Assembly: GCF_037038585.1 (NCBI RefSeq)
Contig: NC_092520.1
Location: forward strand, 4,724,001 to 4,788,000
Length of the DNA stretch: 64,000 nucleotides
Direction: 5' to 3'
Source of the DNA: Patagioenas fasciata
Lineage: Eukaryota > Chordata > Aves > Columbiformes > Columbidae
Below, one piece after another: positions 38,179 through 49,600 of the stretch (position 1 is its first letter; each line of letters starts with the position of its first letter). The translations under genes and the position numbers were made by a program. The notes below the pieces were generated by a model, which saw only the letters and a list, made by a program, of their open reading frames with translations, made no database searches and was not told the DNA's origin.

Positions 38179-41114
38179 CACCCTTTGTAGCCTCAGCTGA
38201 GAACACCACCAACAGGTACCATCCTCTGAAGTTCTGTTTCTAGAATGAGGTTTCCTCTTAACTTTTATATGTGCCCAAATCTATTTTACAAATTAAGACT
38301 AAATTCAGTTTTTCACTCTATAGTTACTGGGTGTGAAAGGAGAGATGGTTACAAGCTCTACAAAAATCTCACCCTCGTTTCCCAAGTCACCTTGCAGACC
38401 ATTTTCTAAGAGGAAGGGAGGGAATCAAACATGTTTTTTTGCACAGTAAAATGATGAACAGAGTCTTAAACAGCTACTGTTGTCAGCTTTTTTGCAAGGC
38501 TTTGGGAAGTAGATATTTTCATGTACTTTCTTATTAGTTGCAATAAAACCTTTCTCATTTTAGTTTTCCGAGGTACGTTTAAGATTATAATGCAAAACAA
38601 AATCAACTGTTTGGACGTACTTTTCATAAAACAGAGTCTTAATCCATGACCCTGTATTCAGTCATTAAAAGGAAAAACAAATAGCTTGCTAATACATTGA
38701 AGAGGCCTAGAACTGCTGGGTTATTGTCCAGCAGTATTTTGAGCCCGTGAGGCCCACGAGTTAAAGGTCTCAAAGATAAACCTCAAAGAGCATAAAAACA
38801 GGCGGCCGGAGAAAAGAGAAAGCAGAGATACAAACCTACGGGAAGCCAAGATTTGTTAGATGAGCGGCCCTACTTCCACGTCACTTTTGACAGCCTGCAG
38901 AAGCAAAGTCCATAAAGCAAAGAGGTCAGATCTGACTTCTGTTATGTCTACATTGTTTATTTTGGCATAGTATCAGTTTAAAAAACACTCCACAGTTTTA
39001 AAAAAGCTGATACAGATCCGGGTGATTAAGTAGTTGCTCTATTTATAGCCACTAGAAGCAGAATTGAAAAAGAAATCACTAAGAAACAGACAAGCCTTAA
39101 ATTGGCTGAATTAAGGCAAAACAAAGCACAAAGAATGAAAATTAAGGAGATGAAGAATTTAACTGGGTTTAGTAGTACAGAAAAAGTTCATATTTTACCT
39201 TAAAAGTAATGAATGCTTATGAAGCGTAAGTGTTCCCAGAACACTTCCAGCTTAAATACAGAGTTTTGTTCAAAAAGGACTTTCCTCAATGCAACCTGCA
39301 GGGCTCATCCACATTTGTTTCTACCTGAAATTAATCTTTCTCCATTGATTTGACTGGAGGCATCATAAACCGTCTTACTCTTGCAGCTCTGCATCGACAC
39401 AAATTCTTACTTCTGGAGCTTCCTACTGCTCAGACATAGTGTCCAAGAACTGGGAAGAGCTGCTGTGTAGGTTAACTGCGCCCAGCCTAAGATGATACAC
39501 CAGAAAAATCATGAAAATAAAAAGAATCCAAAGGCAGTTTGAACCATGAATGCTGATTTAGAATTATAGGAGGTTTCTCGCCTCAACTACAGTGCTTATA
39601 GTTTTAGTGCTCCTTATGTGTCCCATGTGAAGATTATGGGTTGGAGTAGATGATCTCCAGAGGTCCCTTCCAACCCCAACCGTTCTGTGATTCTCCATAT
39701 CTTAGTGCAAAAATGGAAGCATTGCCCTTTGTTACACTGCTCCCCTAACAAAACCATGCATATATTTACATAAATACATATATACAAAGGGCTAAGGAAG
39801 ACATTCTCATGGAATGTCTTGTTGCATAACATGCTAAATACTTTAGTCAGCAACATCAATAGTTCACAGGAAGATTAAATCATCACTAATTTGCCTGGCG
39901 TTCCTAAGGAATATTCAACAAAGAGTGCTTATAATTCTCACATAGCTTGAAGCCAAACTATATCCAAACAGACTAAGCAGGGCAGGGCCACTCAATATGA
40001 TTCCAAGAGTCTAGAACTGGTTGAGAAAACTTCATATACCAATGTAATTATATCGGAAAAAAATAATCACGAGTCAACAGCAAATCAGATGAAAATGGAA
40101 CAAGTTAATTTTCGTTTGAATATTAGGGGGAGGAAGATGAGACATCATGAGGGCAGACGAGACAGTAAAAGCTCCAGCAGGATGAAGCTCTTCGCAATCT
40201 AAAGCTGGGTTCCTAAATTCAAGATGAGTCGCAGACTGAATTCTGTCTTACAGGCACGCTCTGCAAATACTCTGCCCTTTTATCCTCCCATCCAGGTAAA
40301 TGATGAGAATAGCCTCACTGGACCTTTTTTTGTTATAGAACAGAGCGCTAAAACTCAACCGATGTCAGCTCAGAGCTGCCAGCTGCTCGGTGGAGTAAAG
40401 GACTGAGAACTGCACCACCCGAGTTGGTTGTGAGATACAAAAATCTTAGTTTATTTAACAATGTTGTTAACACTTAATACAAAGACACAAGACAGTTCTG
40501 TTTTTCAGGACTTTCCAGACTGTATTTCATCTCCTCTACCACCAAAACTCCGCTCTCGGAGAAATGAACGGGACAGGACTGAACTGAGAAATCAGTTACT
40601 TGAGGGGCATTAAATTCAGTTTTGCTTTTAATTCTTGGCTGACCTGATTTCCTTTTAGTCAAGCTTTCTAACATTTTTATTTCCATTCTACTCCACTGAT
40701 GCAATTCACAGGTACAAAAATAAGGACAATTCTAGGACAATGTAAAACTCTCTTCTACTTACAGCTTTATTCTGAAGTCCTAGAATTCCTACAAAGGCTT
40801 CTTTGAAATGACCCCTGATCAGCCCCATTCAAGCGTTAGATGCAAGAGGTTTTTATTGTTGGTTTTGTTTTGTTTTTTTAAATAACCCCATAGTGGTCAC
40901 AAATGTCAAACCCTGTTTTAAACATCTATAAAAGCATTTATTGACCTAGATGTCTAAGCTTAGGTCATTAAAAGAAAGGTTAACTCCCGATAGTCACTGC
41001 AATGCCTTCGGTTTTACAGCTTATTCTGGAAGTGCCACAAGTAGAATCTGAAAGATACAAGACACCAAGTTTATGTCATTGGCATTAAAAAAACAAGCTT
41101 ATTAATCTTTACTA
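38179..41114. other. Convergent intergenic DNA between AQP11 and CLNS1A
   Basis: Unique AT-rich sequence with one small CR1 tail (39628-39696). A minus-strand AATAAA near 40452 could serve a long CLNS1A 3' UTR. Confidence 0.55.
39628..39696 (+). repeat. CR1 LINE 3'-end remnant
   Basis: Only the last 69 bases remain: GGGTTGGAGTAGATGATCTC, then CCAACCGTTCTGTGATTCTC. Confidence 0.75.
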
Positions 41115-41200
41115 ATCATGAAATAGTTTAGGTTGGAAGGGACCTTCAGAGGTCACCTAGTCCAACCCCTGCCATGAACAGGGACATCTAGTTGAAGATG
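41115..41200 (-). repeat. CR1 LINE 3'-end remnant
   Basis: Begins ATCATGAAATAGTTTAGGTT and runs through GGAAGGGACCTTCAGAGGTC to CATGAACAGGGACATCT. It is directly followed by a second, longer CR1 of the same orientation. Confidence 0.75.
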
Positions 41201-41214
41201 TAATAACAACGTAT

Positions 41215-41622
41215 AAATCATAGAGTGATTTTGGTTGGAAGAGACCCTTGGGATCATCAAGTCCAACTCTAGCACTAAACCATGTCCCTAAGAACCTCAC
41301 CTGAACACCTTTTAAACCCCTCCAGGGATGGTGACTCCACCACTGCCCTGGGCAGCCTGTTCCAATGCCTGACAACCCCTCCTGGGAAGAATTTTTTCCC
41401 AATATCCAATCTAAACCTCCCCTGGTGCAACTTGAGGCCATTTCCTCTCATCCTATCACTTGCTACTTGGGAGAAGAGACCAACCCCCTCCATGCTCCAA
41501 CCTCCTTTCAGGCAGTTGTAACAGCAATAAGATCTCCCCTCAGCCTCCTGTTCTCCAAGCTGAACAGCCCCAGCTCCTTCAACTGCTCCTCAAGACTTGT
41601 GCTCTAGGCCCCTAACAATCTG
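41215..41622 (-). mobile_element. CR1 LINE 3' fragment
   Basis: The tail AATCATAGAGTGATTTTGG is followed by the reverse 3' UTR and ORF2 end (on the - strand: RGNGLKLHQGRFRLDIGKKF). The right edge meets the orphan CpG-dense patch. Confidence 0.88.
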
Positions 41623-41699
41623 TTGTTTGCAGTCACAGAGGACAGCGCTTTACTGCAAACCCACACATTTTCAGAAGTGCTGAGCATCCTTTCCCTTTG

Positions 41700-41990
41700 G
41701 CAGCAAAACTCTGGTCAGCCAAGTACAGCACGCGGTTGTACACCCGTACCCTGGAAGACCCCGCCGCACACAGACACATCAGTTGCTTCGGAACAATCGC
41801 TGCAACCTCGTGACGCGACAGACAAAACGCCGCTTATTACAGCGGGAATGTCCCACGTCAACTGTCGGCAAGTCTTCCAGGCGCTTAGGCAGGCAACTGT
41901 CACATCTCGTTAGGGTAACGAGCAGCGACGTGCAACACGAACGTCCCACAAGGGCATCGCTTTAGAGGCAGGGCGGCGCGTTGCTCTCTA
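41700..41990. other. Orphan CpG-dense patch
   Basis: About 290 bases carry over 20 CpG dinucleotides (for example CGTGACGCGACAG, AACGCCGC, GGGCGGCGCG) amid CpG-poor DNA. It lies between the AQP11 and CLNS1A 3' ends. No coding frame or known repeat explains it. It could be an unmethylated regulatory element, a promoter for a noncoding RNA, or a recent insertion. Confidence 0.5.
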
Positions 41991-42545
41991 AAGGATCACC
42001 AACAAGATGTTCCTGTAGATTGTTTTTGCAGTTCAGAAGGTTAAAAGGGCCGAGCTGTTCCACACAGCACTGAGAAGATCACAGTGTGCTATTGTCAGAG
42101 TGCAGAACCGACCCACACGCACGCTCAAACTTGTTAGCGGGGTGATCAGCACAGACCTCCAAGAACTGTTCCTGTAGCTTCGTGCCTGCAATTTATTGCT
42201 GCCATATATCCTGGGTATACATCTATTTCTGTTTTGCTACAAGATCACTCAACACCACCTCCACCAGCACTTTCGGGCTTCTCAGAAATCTGCTGCCAGC
42301 CAATAACTCTCCTTAATCCCGCTCATGTTTAAAACAGGACAATAAGCTTTCGAATTTCGATTTTCAACAGCACTATTTATCTTTTTTTACTAAACCATGG
42401 ACCAAAATGATCTTGGAGATGTGAGTCATCAGAGCCAAGTTTTCCATTCACACTTGATCTACAGCTGAAGAGTTTTCCTTCATTTTAGATCTGTCCATTA
42501 TTAAAGAACTGTCCAGTGGCAACACAACCAGTATCTTGACTTCTC

Positions 42546-43611
42546 TTTATTTTTGCAAAGTCCCTCTCAGGGTAGGAAGAACAACTGAAGAAAATGTTGA
42601 GCTCTTACACCAAACGAGAAATACTAATTCAGACCCAGTGGCAGGGCTTGAGATCAGAAAGTGAACACAGGGCTGCTCACAGATTTTCAGAGCTGCAGGA
42701 CTATTAACAAAGAAAAAACAAGGAATGCAGGAGGAAAACGGATGCGCATCAACCATCCACAACAGCCTTTCTGGGGGACCGCAGCCTCTTGCTCAGTGAC
42801 ACTGTAATCCCTAACCAACTACTTCTGACCCATTTCCATTGATTTTTTAAATCTGTCGCCTTCCTATTTGTGGCCTTTTCCTCCTCTGCCCCTGTTCCTT
42901 TCTCTCTTCCCCAAGCTTTAGGGGTGGATCACAACCCCGCTGTGCTTGTGCATCTCCATAAAGTCCCAGAATAATCTGGTTTTCCTCTCCCACCCAGCAC
43001 CACTGAGGAAACGCTGCCACATCTTGCAATGCCACCGGCCGAAGAAAAGCAGTACAGGTTGTGGAAGGCAAGAGGGCACAACCACCTAAGCAGAGTGTTT
43101 GTCTCTACATTGGGTCCTTCTGACAACAATCCCATCCAGATTGCTCGCTAACTTTACCAGGAACTGTTCCTGCTCTGCTTACAGCGAAAGAAGAGCTGGA
43201 CTTGCAGCACTGTGAAGTGTTCCTCCCCCTTGAAAGGCCTGGGAAATCTTGCAGTGATAAAATAAGGGATACCGAGGACAGTAACTTCCCAGCAATGGCT
43301 CCAGTGTTCATGTATCTAAGAGCCTCTGTGATCACGCTGTTTTTAAATCTACTAAAGAGCTGACCTGTCTTCCAGAAAGGCACAACGATAGAGGTTACCC
43401 ACGCAGCAATCATTAAACATCTTTCCGTACTTGTGATAACCACAGCTGCCTTTTCCTTCTCTAAACCACCATCATCCTGCTATCACAAGATACATCCCAT
43501 AGGAGATCTCGGATCGTTTGCCTTACACAAATTACAAAGTTGGAAGGCTCTGCAGGACTGAAAAGCCTTGGTGTGGGAAGACAGAAGAACTTACAGAATT
43601 ATACATCTGCC
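42546..43611 (-). other. CLNS1A: Probable CLNS1A 3' UTR
   Basis: This is unique sequence downstream of the stop on the - strand. The first clear minus-strand AATAAA reads TTTATT on the + strand at 42546-42551, giving a UTR of about 1.07 kb. A further signal at about 40452 could make a longer form. The true end needs transcript data. Confidence 0.4.
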
Positions 43612-43679
43612 TCAGTGATCGACCTCTGCGTCTTCAAACTGCCCCGCGACTACTGGTGCTGTGTCCACCTCCATCCCAT
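43612..43679 (-). CDS. CLNS1A: CLNS1A coding exon 6 (terminal)
   Basis: This exon encodes residues 218-239 ([22 protein letters not shown]) and the TGA stop at 43614-43612. GQFEDAE is the short motif that pICln shares with RIOK1 and COPRS for docking on PRMT5. The acceptor is TTTTTCAG. Confidence 0.97.
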
Positions 43680-46600
43680 CTGAAAAACAACAGTGACGTG
43701 ACTCGCAAGCAGATGATGGAATCACAGGAAAGAGAGCGAGTGCCCTCTGTTGATAAGACACGGCCAGAGCAGAAAACTCCTCTGCTAAACTTCTGAAGGA
43801 AACCACTGTGCTCACAAGCGTGTGGGTTTGTTCCAGCTCTACCAGTCCATTGCTTAAAGACGTCACCGCTTCCTACAACCTCGTCTCACCCTCTCTTATT
43901 AAGACTTAAATACTCAATTTAAACCGTGTCATTTTTTAAATGAAGTTTCGGTGTAACAAATGGCATGATTCCATTTAATAGCTTTAATTACCCTCCAACA
44001 GAAAGAGGTTGGATCCTGTTCCGAAACTGCTCTCAGCCATCATCAGGTTGAAAAAGAAACCAAACAGAACAATTGCTCTGTGTTCCAATATCAAAAAAAT
44101 AACAGAATCCTGAAACCAAGCACCCCTGGGGATATTAATAATAGTAGCAAACCAAGAAGCCATACCTAACAAATAAGATTAATAAGGCAAATAAAATGGA
44201 TAAAGATGGCTTTGAGAAACATGACAGTTGTTGCTGTCCAGTTTATTTCAAAATGTTGGGGTTCAGAAACCTGATGAAATTTTCAAATGACGGGCATTGC
44301 TAAAACATGAGAATGTCACCTAAGCTTTATTCTGGTGAATAGTCCAGGTGAGCTGATAGCTCAAATTCACAACAACTGCACTGTTTTTCATCCTTCAAAA
44401 CTATCAGGTTGTAAAAAACCACTGCAATTTGTATCAAAAAAAGATGCAGTGCTACTAAACTACTCCCCTGTTCTTCTCCAGATAATGTATTTATAATTTC
44501 AAAATAATCTAATTCCTCCAGTGAAAACAGCATGTAGAAAAGGCAAAATTTGAGAGATTAGGGTTTTTTTTCCCCAACAAAAAGAAACCTTAAAGCCACG
44601 TTTGAACAATCAGTTAATGAAGAGACAGCGTCCCTCAGAAAAGCACATTTATTTGTTGTTTTAGATCTATTCCAGTGTATTTCAATGATTCTGAATTCAC
44701 ACTGAACAATTAGTGAGAATTATTAACTCACAATTTAGGGTATTTAAAAAAGAACAGTGTTACCTGTTTAGAGTGGAAATTGCTTCCAGTGTAGACTGAC
44801 AAGCAGAAATTTAATCCTAAATCAACTTCACCCTATTATTATGCCAGGAAACCCTGGCCAGACTGGAAAAATCACTGCTTTCATGTATTTTAGCATAAGA
44901 AACACACTTCTTACCTTCGTACTCCCTGATTGAGTCTTCTGTTCTCACCCCAGCCATGTTGTACTGACTGCTGACAGACTGGGCCAACATCCCTTCCAAC
45001 CTCTCCAGCGTGGCCTGACCTTCTGCCGTTAAATGCAACAATCCTTCCTCGTAAGTGCAAAACGTTGGGATGTCACCTTGTTCTAGCTCTGCAAAAATCA
45101 TAGCTTATGCTTATCAGCAGCCTGGATCAAGTCATGGCGAAGGAAGAATGCAGTTAAACAAATTATTCTTAAATTAAATGAGATTAAAAGGCTTCTTATA
45201 TCAGTTACAGAATATACACTGGGAATGGGAAAGTCTGATTTTTGTGTCGTGGGGCTTTTTGCTGAATTTCAGTGATTTCACAGAATGGCTGGGGTTGGAA
45301 GGGACCTCTGGAGATCATCCAGTCCAACCCACCTGCTAAATCTGCGACAGATTTTTCTGCAGATTTCTGAGTTTTTATACTCTGTGCTAATAAACAAGGA
45401 ACTTAATAGACTAAACCATTCTCATGGTAGATACCGCAGGAGAAGTTCCAGGTATCCAAGTGGTGGTAGGTATTTCAAAAGAAATATCAATTACGAACCG
45501 TGGGCCTCAACATCGTACTCGTCCCCTTCGTAGTCATTGTCTGAATCTTCGTCATCGGGGTCCGGGTGCAGAGCTTGGCATTCGCACATCGCCGCAAACA
45601 TGGCTTCCACTGCCGGAACACAAACCAACACAAACCTTAATCGTTCCTCCAACAACGCCCCAAGAGACAAGAAATCTCAGACGAGTGATCAGAGAGACAG
45701 AGAATATTCTTTGCCAGAGACACCACTAAGTTTGTATTTGAAAGTATCACCCCAGCAGCCATGCTAGGAACAAATCATAGAATCATTTTAGTTGGGAAAC
45801 ACCCTCAAGATCATCAAGTCCAACTGTTAACCCAACACTGTCACTAACCCATGTCCCTGAGAACATCATCTACATGTCTGTTCAACCCCTCCAGGGATGG
45901 TGACTCCACCACTGCCCTGGGCAGCCTGTTCCAATGCCCAACAACCCTTTCCATGAAGAAATTTTTCCTAATATTCAATCTAAACCTCCGCAGCGCAACC
46001 TGAGGCCGTTTCCTCTCGTCTTCAAGTTTCCTAGATCCAACCTGATGCTTTAACCTCTTAACAGCACTTTTCCATTGTTTCTTTGACAATAAAGGCTTAT
46101 CTCCAGATGATTCAGTCTGTGGCTGCCTCACTACAGGATTCCTTGTAGCTTCTAATAAGTTAGATTCTTAAAACTTGGATCCAATTGTAAGTTCTGCGCT
46201 GAACGGGATCCAACTGCTTTCCAGTGGTAGTGTCTGGACATCAGCATGTTCCTCATTAAATTATCACTGACTCAAATATCACTGATGTTTCCCATACAAG
46301 TTTTCTGCATGCATATATAGATAAAATTATCAATGTCATGTATGGATACTTAGAAGTCTCTATAATAAAGCATTGGAATTTTCCTTCAGAAGCAGCTGCT
46401 TGAAATATTAAAGTTTCAAGCAAGATAAAACAATTTGCTTCATTCTTCTCAGCTGACAGAAATCAATTAGAAAAGGACACTATGGGATCACGTCACTATA
46501 TCCCAGTGTTTTCCACATATAGGCAGGACTTTAAGCTAAAATGTGATTTCCCTCTTCACTTACAGGCTGATTTGTCGCTAGGTACAAATCTGAATTCTGC

Positions 46601-49600
46601 AATCGGTTCAGCATCATCATCACTGTCTTCCTCCTCCTCTCCTTCTGCCAAGGGAGCCTCTTTTGTCTCCGCTTCTTTAGGAAATTGGAAGATTTAAGAG
46701 AAACATGTTTACGTTGTCCAAAAAAAAAGTCACATTTGTTAATTCTTTTAGGAACAGACGTAATCAAGTCAGAAACCTGGACAAGAGAGGCACAAACCAA
46801 CCCACTCTCATCCACATTATGGATGTATGAGGTACATACAGCACCTCGACAGCACTTGAAACCACGTGAAAATGTCTCTATCTATAAATCATAAGACTTT
46901 GGTTTTCTGTAATGCTCACATGATGTATCCACGTACATCAGGAAAACTGCCTGGGTGTTATTAAAAACAACCATGCTTAAAAAAAACCCCCACAATTAAC
47001 ACTCATCATAATTTACTTGCACAATGCTATACATGTATTTTTTTAAAATACATGAATTTTATGTATCCTTTAACAGTCATTAAATCAATGAGCATCCAGA
47101 GTAGCCTCTCAGAGGACGGTGACCTTCCAGAAGATCTCTACTTGATTTCTCCCCCTTTCCCAGCCGGCCCACATGACAGCAGAGCTAGAAACTGCACCCA
47201 GAGCCAACAAAACTGCAGGCAAACCCACCTTCCCAACTCCTATGCACTACGTATGGGAATAAACAAGCAACAATGTGATATTTTACTTTCCATAAATACA
47301 AAAAAAAAAACCACAAAGAAGGTGGCTCCAGTTCATCTCTGAGTGGCTGGGGATGCAGAATTATTTTCTACGGGGGAAAAAAAAAAAATACAGTTAAGGT
47401 TATTCCACCAAGAGTGGTTTTCATCACATACAAAACTGGCACCACTCAGAATATGAAGAAGGAGAGAGTCGTGGTCAATGGGGCAGAGTCCAGTTGAGGC
47501 CTGGATCCAGTGCAGAGCCTCAGGGGGCAATGCTGGGGCTGGGATTATTCAATAGATTCATCAATCACTTGGACGAGGGAATAGAGTGACTGTCAGCAAG
47601 TTTGCTGGTGACACCAAGCTGGGAGGAGTGGCTGACACACCAGAGGCTGTGCTGCCATCAGAGACCTGGACAGGCTGGAGAGTTGGGTGGGGAGAAATGG
47701 AATGAAATAGAACAAGGGCAAGTGTAGAGTCTTGGATCTGGGCAGGAACAACCCCAGGTTACAGTAGAAGTTGGGGAATGACCTATTAGAGAGCAGTGTA
47801 GGGGAAAGGGACCTGGGGGTCCTGGGGACAGCAGGATGAGCATGAGCCAGCACTGGGCCCTTGTGGCCAGGAAGGCCAATGGTACCTGGGGTGGATTAGA
47901 AAGGGGTGGTCAGTAGGTCAGAGAGGTTCTCCTGCCCCTCTGCTCTGCCCTGGGGAGACCACACCTGGAATATTGTGTCCAGTTGTGGCCCCTCAGTTCC
48001 AGAAGGACAGGGAACTGCTGGAGAGAGTCCAGTGCAGGGCAACAAAGATGCTGAAGGGAGTGGAGCATCGCCCGTGTGAGGAAAGGCTGAGGGAGCTGGG
48101 GCTCTGGAGCTTGGAGAAGAGGAGACTGAGGGGTGACCTCATTCATGTTTACAGATATATAAGGGGTGAGTGTCAGGAGGATGGAGCCAGGCTCTTCTCA
48201 GTGACTACCAGTGAGAGGACAAGGGGTAATGGGTTCAAACTGGAACACAAGAGTTTCCACTGAAATTTGAGAAGAAACTTCTTCTCAGTGAGGGTGGCAG
48301 AGCCTGGCCCAGGCTGCCCAGGGAGGTTGTGGAGTCTCCTTCTCTGCAGACATTCAAACCCGCCTGGACACCTTCCTGTGGAACCTCAGCTGGGTGTTCC
48401 TGCTCCATGGGGGGATTGCACTGGATGAGCTTTCCAGGTCCCTTCCATTCCCTTACATTCTGTGATTCTGAGCCAAGAAGCTGCCAGGCAGCTGCCCCAA
48501 AAAATTAAGCATCCAAAAAAGCCACACGGTCCTTTTCCAAGTGCCACCCGCAGGCGCAGCATTACTGTCGAGTCCAGCGCTTTGGTTTCATGAAGTCAAC
48601 TGCCAAGTGCCTTTTTCTAAAAAAGGGGCGAGGAAAAGGCACACACAGCGTGCAAGATAAACTTCCAGAGGAAGAACAGAATGTACCCTGCCTGACTGAG
48701 AAATGAAGAAAGTGGAGAGGTTTGGGTTTAACACTATTTGGCAGTTAAAACTGCAGGCCAGGGATAGACCTGAAAACTAAACAAACCTTCTGCTAGTGGT
48801 AGAAAATTCACTGTAACTAGAGCTCATCTATTCAAAAAAACAAGCAAAAAACCACTAAACAAACCCGAAAAACAAAAAATCACCATCAAAAAAGAAAACA
48901 AAATAAACCCCCAAAACCCGTCTATTAAGGATTTATAGATAAGAATTATCACAGAGTATCTGTATTTTCAAACATCATTATCAGACTGAAGTAAAAGCTG
49001 GAAATGTCTTCAGACAAGGCTCAGTTTACTTCAAAATAAACACAGTTAAAGGAAAATGAGGGAGAAGAACCAAGAGGTTTACACACATGTTCTCTTATTA
49101 TTTGTAGTGATAAACTGTCAGACAATATTAGTAACATAAGAGAAGGAAATAAAGAAGAGTATTAATAGCATAAAATCGCCTCTCCCTCTTCAGAATCTTG
49201 TCAGTACTTTCAGTATACAGACTAATTAAAGAAAAATTAAATGTCAGATTTAAACTTCCAACTACAACGACCAAAAACATGGAAGAATTGCATACACTGA
49301 AACAGAAAGCTTGTTTTCTCGAGGTCAAAGCACGAACAGCCAAATGTTGGTTTTGTGGTGGATCTACAAAGATCCATTAAGCTGGTAACATGAGCTATTG
49401 CCTTTTTTAACAGTCTTGTGGAGAAACTGAATGAAAGCTTGCAGGGTAACGTGAAACAGCAGGAATTCATAAAGCCTGGATAAGGTAGCAACATTAACAT
49501 AAATTCAATAAAGCAACGACGATACTCAAGCTGGAATCACAGGGAGACTGCAGAGGAACGGAATTGTTTAAAATGAGTATGAGAGAAAAGAACCGATTTT

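Noticed and set aside
44817-45101. A single-exon reading of CLNS1A exon 5 continuing past GTAAGA into [10 protein letters not shown]
   Set aside because: The continuation is intron sequence; splicing at 44914 to the exon with [21 protein letters not shown] restores the known protein.
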